The position numbers and the translations under genes were made by a program. From Trichopria drosophilae (taxonomy: Eukaryota; Arthropoda; Insecta; Hymenoptera; Diapriidae): 64,000 bases of DNA. Below are positions 53,389 to 63,876 of this stretch, piece by piece (the stretch's first letter is position 1; every line of letters begins with the position of its first letter). The notes under the pieces are model-generated. The model was not told the DNA's origin. It made no database searches and saw only the letters and a list, made by a program, of their open reading frames with translations. The stretch is taken from assembly GCA_030407085.1 (NCBI GenBank), contig CM059584.1:145504001-145568000 (forward strand), in the 5' to 3' direction.

Positions 53389-54301
53389 CACAGCCCAACA
53401 AAATTTTGTTGCCCTGTGAGTGATCGATTCTGATATGATTTTTGTTCTAGAATCCAAATATGACCGCCAAAATATCCAAATGGCTCTAGTTTTTAAGATA
53501 TTGAAGATCGAAGTGGTCAAAAATTCGATTTTAGGCATTTTTTAGTATATAGTCACAGCCCAAACAAATGCTGTTATCCCACCGGAAAGTTAATTTTCAT
53601 ACGATTGCCGAAATATTAAATTGGATCTACTTTTTGAAAATTCTAGGTCATAGTGGTAAACAAATCTTTTTTATATCTGTAATATAGAACGAGATGTAAG
53701 CATTTAAAAAAATGTCGGTTCCAAATATGTCCGTCGAACTTTTTGAAATTTGAATCACTTCAAACTCGTTATCGTCTTGACTAGTTTTCTAGAAAAAACA
53801 GAAAAACATTTCCGAAAACACGATTTTTTACCCCTTTGACCTTCAATTTCGTAAAAAATAAAGTAAAGTTGCGAAAATGATAACGAGTTTGATGTGATTC
53901 GAATTTCCAAACGTTCATCGGACATATTGGACCTCCATTTTGCATTTCTTGATTTTTTGCATCGCATTCTGTAGTATAGATGTGAAAATGTCGTAAAATA
54001 CGATTTTTTACCCCTTCTACCTTCAATTTGCGAAAAAGTAGGTTCAATTCAATATTTTGGCATACATATTTGGATTCTGGGAGCAAAATCCTATAAGAAT
54101 TGACAAAATCATTTTTTTGGGCTTTAATATCATATGCTTAAAATGCCTGAAATTTAATTTTGTATCCCTATGACCTTCAATATCTGAAAACCTAGTTGGA
54201 TAATTTGGCGGTCATAATTTGGATTCTGGAGCAAAAATCCTACCAGAATCGACTCTTACTTATAGGGCAACATGAAATTCTCAAATCTTTGTTGGGTTGT
54301 G
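53389..54301. mobile_element. TIR element, ~913 bp, ends CACAGCCCAACAAA
   Basis: The left end CACAGCCCAACAAA and the reverse complement of the right end, CACAACCCAACAAA, match. The TIRs stay similar for about 130 bp, through TTGCCCT, CGATTCTG, TAGAATCCAAAT, GACCGCCAAA and ATATTGAAG. The possible target duplication TAAAATG/TAAAAGG is imperfect. Inside, CGATTTTTTACCCCTT with CTTCAATTT is repeated 180 bp apart (53821, 54001). ORFs in the interior (53755-54086) are not transposase-like, so the element is non-autonomous. The superfamily is unknown. Confidence 0.75.
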
Positions 54302-54534
54302 TAAAAGGGAATTATTCACAAAGTTCAACAAATAGAATAGAAAGCTCAAAAGTGAATAATTTTCAATAATTTTTAATCGTTTTTCGTTTAGGATAGGAAC
54401 AATTGTCTAAACAATTATCTAAATAATGAATTATTATTTTTCACGAATGTTTTGTTAAATCTTAAGTTCTAAATGTTAATAATCCTTCATTATTGATGCT
54501 AAACATCAATTATTTAAAAACTTCCTAAGGCGAC

Positions 54535-54952
54535 TTTTGAGCGACCTGAGGTGGGGTAAGATGCTGTCAAAAAACTTTGCACGGTTAAGATTTATTCGTT
54601 TCCAACTTTTATGCAATTTTATTGGCAAAAATCGATTCCGCGTCACAATAAGGGCTCCCGGGTGAAGTATTTTTGTAAATATTCGTCGCTTACAAGTAGG
54701 AGAAAATCAACCTGAAAATGTTACGCCTCACGTTTATCTCCGTCTAACCCAATAACATTCCCATAATGTGAAATTTTCAAGTTTGATTTGGACTTCTAAG
54801 CGACAAATCTTTACAAAATTATACTTCACCGGAATTGATTTCTGCAACAAAATTTGCGAAAATTCTGCCAACGAATAAATCTTTAACACGCAAAGTTTTC
54901 TCGCTGTTTTGACAGCCCCTTACCCAACGTAGGGTCATCTGAGGGACCTTAA
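54535..54952. mobile_element. Miniature TIR element, ~418 bp
   Basis: The left TAAGGCGACTTTTGAGCGAC and the reverse complement of the right end, TTAAGGTCCCTCAGATGACC, are related. The inner match is better: GGGGTAAG, GCTGTCAAAA, AAACTTTGC and AAGATTTATTCGTT are shared, as are TTTTGTAAA and CGTCGCTTA. No coding content. The ends are not sharp enough to decide a target duplication. Confidence 0.65.
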
Positions 54953-55201
54953 CAGCTTGTATTAATTAATATTATGAAAATTAAATGCTTCCCAGCAAAC
55001 AAAAAATTATTCAAAATGATTGAAAAGTATTAATTTTTGTACTTTGAATTCTATTTGATGACCTTCGTGAATACTTCCCTATATTGTCAATCATTCTAAA
55101 TCCTCTTTCAGGAATTGAATAGCTTGTTCTTGAATGCTTCTCAATAATTTCGGACAAAACTTACAGAGCCAATACTTACAACCCTGTAAGAAGTATTAAC
55201 A

Positions 55202-56173
55202 CCCAGCAATCGAGATTGGATAGGATTGGATTGAAAATTTCAATTCATTTTGAATTCATACTTTGATTCCGTAAATATGCATTCAAATGGATTAAATTCC
55301 GAAGAAAGGAATCCATCTGTATTCAATGTTACGAATACAATCGGAAGCGTAATTTGCCGGATTAAATTTCAGAAAAAGTAATCCATCTGTATTCAATTTT
55401 ACTAATACAATTATTCTGTATTTTATATAATATATTTTGGACCTTCCCATTATTAAATGTACATTTACAGTTTTAAGTACTAATTAAAAAATACAGTAAC
55501 GCGCAATAACTATAATTATATATTTTAAAATCGAAATTGACGATCAACTCAAAAGTAACTTTTTCAAATCGATTATCCATTAAAATTCAAAAGAATTATG
55601 CACAATTATGCATAAATTACAAACTGACAAATATAACAAATACTCTAATATTGAAGTCATATGAATACACTTAGATAGTTTTGAATCCGTAATATTGAAT
55701 ACAGATTTATTCAAAGTTTATTTTTTGAAAGAAAACTTTTTTGCATTGAAATGAATACGCTTAGATAGTTTTTAATCCATAATGTTGAAAACGGATGTAT
55801 TGAAAGTTTTGTTTTTGAAATACAACTTTTTTTTGGATTGAAATATATACACTTGGATAGTTTTGAGTCCATAATATTGAATACGCATGTATACAAAGTT
55901 TTGTTTTTGATAGAAAACTTTTCTTGCATTGAAATGAATACGCTTAGGTAGTTTTGAATCCGTAATGTTGAATACGGATGTATGTAAGATTTAATTTTTA
56001 AAAAGACAACTTTTTTGGATTAATATGAATTCAGAAAGTAACCTTTTTATTCATATGAACGAATAGAATTGTATTTACGTATTAAAATGGATTCACCGTT
56101 GACCAAAGTATGGATTCAGAATTTAATAATTGAATCCAATTCTATACAACTCTATCCAAATTCGATTGCTGGG
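55202..56173. mobile_element. TIR element, ~972 bp, ends CCCAGCAATCGA
   Basis: The left CCCAGCAATCGAGATTGGAT and the reverse complement of the right end, CCCAGCAATCGAATTTGGAT, match. Similarity continues to CATACTTTG. The interior has two copies of GAATCCATCTGTATTCAAT (about 55310 and 55381) and the 91-bp tandem array listed next. The 72-residue ORF at 55711-55929 is a repeat product. No transposase. It appears to sit inside an older element, as related sequence (TTCCCTAT, AATGCTTCTCAAT) occurs on both sides. Confidence 0.7.
55677..56040. repeat. Four tandem ~91-bp units
   Basis: Units begin AGTTTTGAATCC or a close variant at 55677, 55767, 55859 and 55950 (spacing 90, 92 and 91 bp). Each contains ATAAT(A/G)TTGAAtAC and a T-rich block followed by GATTGAAAT or GCATTGAAAT. 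They lie inside the TIR element. Confidence 0.85.
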
Positions 56174-56529
56174 CATACATATTTTTAAACTTTCTGAATG
56201 CTTCCTAATGCTTCCCTATCCTCAAGTTTCAATGCTTCTCAATCATCCTATCGATTTTCAGTCGACTTTTACTAAATCGACCTAATATTGACGTAATAAA
56301 AATGCATTAAACGGTCAACTTCGTAAAAATCGACCGAAAATCTACCGTAGTCGGCATTCGGTCAATTGCTGGTTAATTTTGAGTAGATTCTTTGCACAAG
56401 TCGACCCATTTACGGTCGATTTTTGCAAATTTTCTGTCGACCCGTGCCGACAGGGTATTGTTCGTTTACTGAGTTGGTATCGCAGTTCTTATACTGCGTA
56501 AACAAATAATTAGAAATAAACATAATTAA

Positions 56530-57737
56530 GTATATGGGCATTGTTCTAGAACTTTTAAACTTTGAGGTTGAAGAAAATTGCATTTTTTTTAGGCACATTC
56601 ATGAAATTAATTTTATTGGCTTTAGAATTGATCAAATGACAGGAAAAACCTTGCGTGACTCATTTATACACAATGTATTTTTTTTTTAGTGTAACATACG
56701 TTACTCGTAAAATTAGTTTTTAGTTTTGTAACGTTTAATATACATAAAAAATTCAGTTCTTTTGCTTATGGCCTAATTTTTAGAAGCTATAGTATATAAA
56801 ATTAAACGTCTAGTTAATAGTTCAAATTTAAAATAATGGATTAAATATGGCGGACTATTTTTACAAAATTTCTTTGATTTTTATAAAATTTGATATGTTA
56901 GGGTTTTTGAGGCCACTGATTACAAATCCAAAGTCAGTTTTCATTAAAATTTGAAATCCAAATACATGATTTAACATTAAGGATACTAAAAAATTAAAAC
57001 GATTTGTAAAGAATAATCATTTTATTATTGTTAAAAAGTGTGTTTTTTGTTGTATTAAAAAAAACACAAAAGTTACAAATACTTTAATAACTTAGGGGAA
57101 AAGATCACAATGATTCCAAAGTACTTAGAAGCTAAATTGTAGATGTGCCATTAAATAATTTGATTTTTCAAAGTGAGTTTCGCTTGGAAATTTAAAGTTT
57201 GACGTGGTCGCATTTTTTATGTATAGGTGGCACACATTCGGGCAAAGGCTCAAATTACTTCTTATCATATAGGTAATGTACCCCTGTTGTGTGGTTTCTT
57301 AAAAACCAATGTGAAAAAAATTATCTAAGGTTGATTGCTAAATTGTCAACTATAAAAAAAAGTTATCTCGCAAGTTTGAAGGTATATAATTTTATTCCTC
57401 AGTGAGGCATATCATTAAGTTAAGGATTTTTCATTTGTTTACATCCCCAAATACTTCCACAAAAAACCACAGACCATAAAAAAAAAGGTGCAAAAAGTTT
57501 CAGTGTTAAAACTGAAAAAATGTAGTGAGTGTCGCACACCAAAAACAGGCAAATTCACTACTTTTATTTACTCTCATTGTTTCCTACATATCTGTAATTA
57601 GTAATAAACACTTATTACATGTAAATCGAACAAAAATTTGTTGATCTGTAGTGTTACAAAGTTATATTTAAAATTTTTATGGTATCATAATGAGCGACAA
57701 CATAAAGTTTAAAAGTTCTAGAACAATGCCCATATAC
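56530..57737. repeat. Perfect 34-bp inverted repeats 1.2 kb apart
   Basis: 56530-56563 (starting GTATATGGGCATTGTTCTAG) is the exact reverse complement of 57704-57737. The flanks beyond these 34 bp do not pair well. It could mark the termini of a transposon of about 1.2 kb. The interior is AT-rich with no recognisable transposase. Outside the right copy is TGCG, and TACTGCG also occurs about 40 bp outside the left copy. Confidence 0.7.
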
Positions 57738-57934
57738 TGCGAGCTTGGATATAAGCTACTGCAGTACAAAAACAGAGAATATAAGAAAAAAATCGAGAAT
57801 AAAAATATGAAAATATAAAAATACGAAGTAATTACCGCTTCTCAGACACAAAAAAAAACTCTTACTTTTATCCACTGTTCAAAAATACATTTCGTCCACA
57901 GATCCGTCGTTCGGACCTAGGTTCAGTAACCCAG

Positions 57935-57963
57935 ATAGTAATTGTGAGTGCTCACAATACTAT
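57935..57963. other. 29-bp near-perfect palindrome
   Basis: ATAGTAATTGTGAG and CTCACAATACTAT pair fully apart from one extra base, around a TG centre. CACAATGTGAC follows at once. It could be a small foldback relic or a dimeric binding site. Confidence 0.6.
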
Positions 57964-58731
57964 CACAATGTGACTAATAAGATCAGTCATAACGATATCA
58001 CCATAGTGAAGTTTGACGAGGATTCACGCAGTGATGATTATGACATCAGTACACTACAACAGATATGATCTTATTGTCATATCGATAAATAAATGTGATT
58101 TAATTATACAAGCACATCAAACAATGAGGTCAATGTGACGTTATGTAGTCAGCAAAACGGATGTTAGGTGGCTTCGAGTTAAGTTACACAGTTACTTTTT
58201 CATTTTTCCTTTTACAAAAGTCTGAACAGTGTGACATGGTCAATAAAAGTTATACAATAATCTAGAGTAAAACTTACCGAATGACGTTTCTATGAATCTC
58301 CATTTTTTATGGAAGACCAGAATTTCCTAGTAGTAAAAATCAAAGAAAATAGGGAAACAATGACTTCCATTTCAGTTTTATTTTACAATAACCACCAGCC
58401 GGTGAATTAAATCGCGATCAATTTACAATACACGCCTCAACCGCAAAACAAACAACTTGTAAACCGTGCACACAAAAAAATCATTTCGCATTAACAATTA
58501 TACACGTATTCGGCCAATTAACCTAAAGCTGTGATCACAACTCGTACATAAGATTACAACTAGATTCTCACGATATACTTATCGGAATACCTTACGTTAC
58601 AATAAAAATATCGCAGACAATCAAAAGTTAAAATCAAACAAGACCGAAGTTCGCTCGTTCCTCTTGGTTTATCACTGCATCGAGTCGTCCGAGTAACTTC
58701 GAGGTCCTTAGATTTCGCGTTTAATAAAAAT

Positions 58732-58746
58732 CTTATCTCAGATAAG
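58732..58746. promoter_or_regulatory. Palindromic GATA-factor double site
   Basis: CTTATCTCAGATAAG is a perfect 15-bp palindrome holding two inverted AGATAAG sites, each fitting the GATA consensus WGATAR. Occurrence by chance cannot be excluded. Confidence 0.35.
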
Positions 58747-60411
58747 TGACGGTTGTAGGCAGCGATGCATTTGTGCCATGTGGAGAGCGTTTGCCATCGG
58801 TGGCTAAAGTCAGTCATGGTGTGTCCTCGACCATGCGGTGGAAATTTCATAACAATGACTACGCTGTTCAATTTCTCACTGTCCACTTCTCATGATTAGC
58901 ACCATTGACAAGAATAGCTTACAATTCCATAAAGCGTCCATTAAAAAAATATGAAGAAAATTAACCTCGAGACTAAATGTACTTTTTGAAAAAAGGCTCC
59001 ATAAAATGAGTTCCTAACTTACTTTCTCGGACTTGTGAGATTCTGCCCAGTTAATCGTTGCCATCAAATTTTCCCGGCAGCTCACAAGAATTAACGTGAC
59101 TAATAAGGTACACTATGTAAGCGCTATTCAGTAAACATGGCAGCATCAACAGTCGTTTGAAAGAAAACAGTGAAGAATCGGCCTGGACGCTGCCGAACAC
59201 GGAATTCCCGAAACTTTGAAGAAATCTTAATATCATTGTTGCCTATCTAAAGCCCTAAAATACTGAAGTCCGAAGTAATTCGACGTCTCTAACTACTCGT
59301 TTTAACAGTCCTTAGCAATGCTTCGGACGATTATTACACTACAATTGTTTTAAAGGAATTGGAATCTAACTGGACTGGCGATCGAAGTGTCCGGAATTCT
59401 GAACAAACCTAAATAAGTCTCTCTTAATTTTAATAAACGTAGTCTAGATTTGCGAAATTTGTTTCGACTGTAAGTCGTCACCGCTCATCGAGGACGTAGC
59501 TCAATCTTAATAACGCGAAACTCGACATGAGGAACCAACTGGCCGGTATCGATGCGAGCACCATGTATCTTTCATCTGGAACAGAGCGAAAGAAAATATT
59601 TTCACATGGGATCATGCTTCTTAGGAATCGAGAATTATCAGTTAGGATAGAAAATCGGGTGCAAAAGTTTATTTTTCACCAACGTTTATGTACAAGGATT
59701 TTACAATTGCATTCTAACTCTTAACTAGTTAAAATATTATCTTTAAAGAATCGTTTAAAAAATCTAAAAAATATAAAGTAGTCTCTAAAATTTAATTTCA
59801 TTATTATTATTTCTTCTTTTGAAGACTGTTTCATTTAGAAAATTAAAAACAAAAACGTAATCATCATAACATTTCTTTTTGAAAAGAACGCTTAAAAACT
59901 TAAAATATCCATGAAAATGTTCGAGACAATAAATTAATAAATCCTTTAAGAAAACATAAGTATAAAATTTTAAATATACCGTTTTAATAATGCATTTGTG
60001 GCACTTATATTACAAACAAAACATGTAAACAACCAAATTTGCCCAATCCAAAGACAACCAAACTTGCAAAAAATGTTCAACACACCGTTTGCAAGTAGTC
60101 ATGCAGAGCTTTGCGCGTAACATAAAGTATCGCACGCTATATACACAAACAATATTCTACACATAACCTACAAAATTATATATACAACACAAAACAAGAA
60201 AACAACACAGTTTGCATTTCAAATACTTGGTGAAATACAAGTAACTAACCTTAAAAAAATATTCAAGCATAATACACAAGATTGCAAAAGAATACACACG
60301 CATGCATTGATCTTAGAGAACAAAGAAAAACAGCGACAACGAGAAAATACATAAAGCGAAACGTTTGCTCCAACGTTTCGAGTTTTTTTTAGGATAAGGA
60401 TGATACTTTTC

Positions 60412-60417
60412 TTTATT
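60412..60417 (-). terminator. Polyadenylation signal AATAAA for glycerol kinase
   Basis: AATAAA on the minus strand (TTTATT at 60412-60417) lies about 80 nt past the glycerol kinase stop codon, a usual place for 3'-end formation if the last exon is used as drawn. Confidence 0.55.
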
Positions 60418-60497
60418 TAAGGAAAAGGTTGGATGTAACGCAATAAATAACGTGAATAATTTGTACAAAAGAACAGATAAAAGCTAAGATGTACAAG

Positions 60498-60688
60498 CTA
60501 CTTGATGGATCCGTGTTGGACGTTTGCGGTGCTCAAGAACATATCTTTTACCGCTTTCACGTATGCGGTCCTCAAAGAATCTGTTTTTTTAAATTCATTA
60601 CCTGTCATTTGGTCGGACATCTTTACCGCTGCCCATCCCAGACTTCTTTGAACAGCCATTTTCCATTTTTTGTACCTAGTGTCCCTCT
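60498..60688 (-). CDS. Glycerol kinase, last coding exon (partial gene)
   Basis: Glycerol kinase (FGGY carbohydrate kinase family) makes sn-glycerol-3-phosphate from glycerol and ATP. After the acceptor TTGTCACAG the exon begins at 60688 with AG, completing a Glu codon. It reads RDTRYKKWKMAVQRSLGW, matching the family's conserved C-terminal RYxxWKKAVxRSxGW motif. About 44 further residues follow to the TAG at 60498-60500. The tail is hydrophilic and has no membrane segment, unlike some vertebrate isoforms. Inside the tail, CAG followed by GTAATG (donor at 60601) is a good splice site, so an alternative C-terminus from an exon at lower coordinates is possible. The family assignment is firm. 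The exact end is not. Confidence 0.9.
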
Positions 60689-60758
60689 CTGTGACAATTA
60701 TTATTTCAATTAGTCCTTTCTTTTCTTTAGTTTTAGTAATAAAAATTCATTATCGAAC
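60689..60758 (-). other. 70-nt glycerol kinase intron
   Basis: It starts GTTCGA (a weak donor) and ends TTGTCACAG, with branch-site-like ACTAAT upstream of the acceptor. Removing it joins ...TTTPE to ERDTRY in frame (phase 1), with the spacing seen in animal glycerol kinases. Confidence 0.8.
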
Positions 60759-60902
60759 CTTCGGGTGTTGTTGTGGGCAAAAATGTGTCTGTTGTTACAG
60801 TTTCTACGCCCTCTCCTTCAAGTGGCCAAACAGCGATTCCTTCAGCATATCCAGCAGCTTTTGCTACTCCTAATGCTGTCGTATCCGGCATCGTTGCTCG
60901 GA
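60759..60902 (-). CDS. Glycerol kinase, penultimate coding exon
   Basis: This 144-nt exon follows the acceptor ATTGTTACAG at 60903 and starts with TC, completing a codon from the previous exon. It encodes RATMPDTTALGVAKAAGYAE, then GIAVWPLEGEGVETVTTDTF and LPTTTPE. The TTALG...AAG segment and the following VW are conserved in the C-terminal FGGY domain of animal glycerol kinases (compare [21 protein letters not shown]), close to the nucleotide site. Earlier exons, including the DGGM segment expected just before, are not seen to 64000. They must lie beyond the window or behind the transposons that fill the upstream intron. Intact frames and conserved splice phases argue against a processed pseudogene. 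Confidence 0.93.
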
Positions 60903-60930
60903 CTGTAACAATATTTTAGTTTTTTTACTA

Positions 60931-61331
60931 CACTGAGAAAAGTGTATTTTATCAGTTACTATCCCTTGGCTCTTAAAAAGTGTATTATAGCCCTTAAAAG
61001 AAATATTATAACTAGTAAAATCCTCCGTCTTCAGCATTTGTTTCCGACAGGTTATACGAAACTGTATTAAACTCTCCTATTTTAAAAGAATGTTTTATTA
61101 TGACTAAAAGAAGGCATTTTTAATATTTTAATTTGCTAGATAAATTTCCATAAACAAAAATTGCTTTTAGTTAAAGAGAAAAGGCTAACATAAACTGACA
61201 TATTGGTTAGAATAATCTAAAATATTCGTCTTTTAACAGGTAATAGAAAGATGGCAATCCCTATACGTAAAATACTATCTTTTACGGGGCATAAAAATTC
61301 TAATACTGAATAAAAAACACTTTTCTCAGTG
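60931..61331. mobile_element. Miniature TIR element, 401 bp, ends CACTGAGAAAAGTGT
   Basis: The left CACTGAGAAAAGTGTATTTT and the reverse complement of the right end, CACTGAGAAAAGTGTTTTTT, match, continuing through AT-CAGT-A. TA flanks both ends (60929-60930, 61332-61333). The interior is AT-rich and non-coding. It sits in the glycerol kinase intron only 28 bp from the splice acceptor. The superfamily is uncertain: the CACTG start recalls CACTA-type ends, the TA flank Tc1/mariner. Confidence 0.8.
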
Positions 61332-61486
61332 TACACTATAAAACTGTTGCAATTTTTCAGCTTATAGATGGAGAAAATGGGGTAGGTTTTGACTACATAT
61401 GAGGTCTTCAGAGTAATAAGAATTATTTCTTACACCAATTTTATTTACACGTTTTCAAAGAAATAATGACTACATCTCTGAATATA

Positions 61487-63876
61487 CAGCACCTTTCATA
61501 AGTATGAGATCACCCTTGCGCAATTTTGGCTTAATTAAAATGTTGTTATCTCAGGACCAAGTTAATGTACGGAAAAAAATAAAAAAAGGGAATTAAAGAG
61601 GAGACATTCAGCTTCCTAGTCGCAATGATTTAATTTCCAAATATACATTTACATTTGAAGTATACTCGATTTACTAAAGTCTTTTTTTTTTAAACCACTC
61701 ACATTTTTGTTTATCCCGTTAAGTCCCAAGAAGGCAAAATTTGTAGCTTACGTTTTAGCTCAGAAAACTTTATGAAAAAGCAAGAAAATCTGTTTGAAAA
61801 CACCCAACCCCACGATTTTCGGGTATGCTCTACACGATAGAATTGTTTAAATTTGATTTTCAATTGTTAATTAACAATTAAAAAAAATACGATTTTTTAT
61901 GAAAAATTTTGTATCAATCAAGAATTTGAATTGGAAGGATTTTTTTTTCTCTCGCAAATATGCACAAAGGTGCACAAAATATCTAAGCTTCACAACCAAC
62001 TTTTGTTTTTATCTTACGATTTTTTAAAACAAAATGGCGGCCAAAAAACGAAAGATAAAATTCAAACGTTCATTTTACTACTGTTTTTGGCGTTTTTTCA
62101 TTGGCATCGTGCAAATTATTCAATTATTTAAGTAAAAATATACTTAAATATAATATTTTTTTAAAAATAACTATAAAAAGGGTTAAATATGAAAAACAAT
62201 GTTTTTAAGGTTTTAAAAAGTCGTTTTTTTACGGTTTCTTGTCATTATTTTAACAGGAACTAATGTAATAATCTGAATATCGTTGATTTTCGAAATATTG
62301 GTTGGCATTTTGATATTTTCAGAACAAATCTTAGTAAATCAAGTAAATCTAATCATTTTTCAATTTTTATCTCTTTTTTTTTAAACGTTGCCCGACACTT
62401 AATTTTAACTTGATTCAAGTGTCTTCTTTTTTTTTTTTTTTTAATATTTTAAAAATTTTGTTACTGCATTTATTTATTTTTTTTAAATTTTGTTACTGCT
62501 TTTATTTATTTTTTATATTTCTTTTATTAGGAACTTGAATTATAGTTTAGTGATGTATAAAACGTAATTAGAAATATTTACACCACTAGTGGTCATTTTT
62601 TGATGAACAAGTCTTACAAATATACTTTTTGCAGGTATTACAGAATAGGTAAGTTCTTGTTGAACAGAAAGAACACTTTCTCATCTTTTCGTCCTTTTTT
62701 AGCTCGTGTTTTTGACTTTGAGATTCCTTTGGTTGTCGAAAATAATGTTTAGTTATAGCCACCATGAAGTCCAGTGCAGAAGACTTCTTTTTATCTTTGT
62801 GAACATAATTCGAGATGTACTACTGCATTTGCAATAGCAGATTGAATTAGCCTCATGAAAACAATAATTTGCACGATTCCAATGAAAAAACGTCAAAAAC
62901 AGTAGTAAAATGAATGTTTGATTTTTTAGCTTTCGTTTGTTGGCCGCCAATTTGTTTAAAAAAATCGTACGATAAAAAAACAAAAGCTGTTTGTAAAGCT
63001 TAGATATTTTGTGCACCTTTGTGCATATTTGCGACAGAAAAAAAAATCCTTCCCACTCAAATTTTTTATTGATAAAAAATTTGTCATAAAAAAATCGTAT
63101 TTTTTTTTAAATTGTTAATTAACAACGGAAAATCAAATTTTTGAAATTTTTAAACCATTCTATCGTGTAGAGCATACCCGAAAATATTAGGGTTGGATAT
63201 TTTCAAAAAGATTTTCTTACTTTTTCACAAAGTTTTCTGAGCTAAAACGTTAGCTACAAATTTTGCCTTTTTGGGACTTAATGAGTTAAATGATTATAGA
63301 AGAAAAGTGCAACGTGTGATCGATGGATAATCCCTTCACCTTTAATTTTCCTCTTAATGCAACTTTGATCCGTGAGTGGTTGTTATGAAAAAAAATCTTT
63401 TAAAATTTCAGCCAATAATTAAAAAATGAAATTTTCTGTTTCTTAAACATTTTTCTATCGCGTCAATTTTCCGAGATATAGCAGTTTGAAAAAAAACACA
63501 TTATTTTGTTTAACATTGAATAAGTATTTGTAAAGAAATATTAAACAAAATCCTGAAGAGGAAAATTAATGCTGAAGGGATTACCTTTCGATCACACGTT
63601 GTACTTTTTATTCAACTTATTCTCCTGCAATAATTTAAACAAAAAATGGCAGCGGTTTAACAAAAATTCGTACGAAAAAATGACTTTAATAAATCGAGTA
63701 TAGTTCAAGGGCAAATATATATACGGAAATGAACCCACCGCGTCTGAGAAGCTGAAAGTCTCTTCTTTAATTCCTGTTTTTTATTTTTTCCGTACGTTAA
63801 CTTAGTCGTGTGATATCAACATTTTAAATAGGCTAAAATTCCGTAAGGATGATCTCATACTTATGAATGGTTACTG
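61487..63876. mobile_element. Tc1/mariner-like long-TIR element, 2390 bp, non-autonomous
   Basis: The left CAGCACCTTTCATAAGTATG and the reverse complement of the right end, CAGTAACCATTCATAAGTATG, match, followed by AGATCA and long imperfect arms. The arms run from 61487 to about 62125, and from about 62865 to 63876 including a nested insertion. TA precedes the left end (61485-61486) and follows the right end (63877-63878). The middle 740 bp is T-rich with no transposase ORF. Small ORFs at 61931-62131 and 62753-63016 are mirror products of the arms. The TA duplication and CAGT-type ends suggest the Tc1/mariner superfamily. It lies upstream of the visible glycerol kinase exons, probably in an intron. 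Confidence 0.8.
63304..63610. mobile_element. Miniature TIR element nested in the Tc1/mariner-like arm, ~307 bp
   Basis: The left AAGTGCAACGTGTGATCGAT and the reverse complement of the right end, AAGTACAACGTGTGATCGAA, match, continuing through AATCCCTTCA and TTAATTTTCCTCTT for about 50 bp. The left arm of the host element lacks this segment, which shows that it inserted later. No coding content. The target duplication is not clear. Confidence 0.75.

Larger units (their letters stand above)
57738..60411. other. Region downstream of glycerol kinase, no gene recognised
   Basis: It contains the palindromes listed separately. 58560-59240 is less AT-rich with unrecognised minus-strand ORFs (58560-58886, 59051-59236). 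60000-60350 is rich in ACA/ACAA. Confidence 0.45.
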
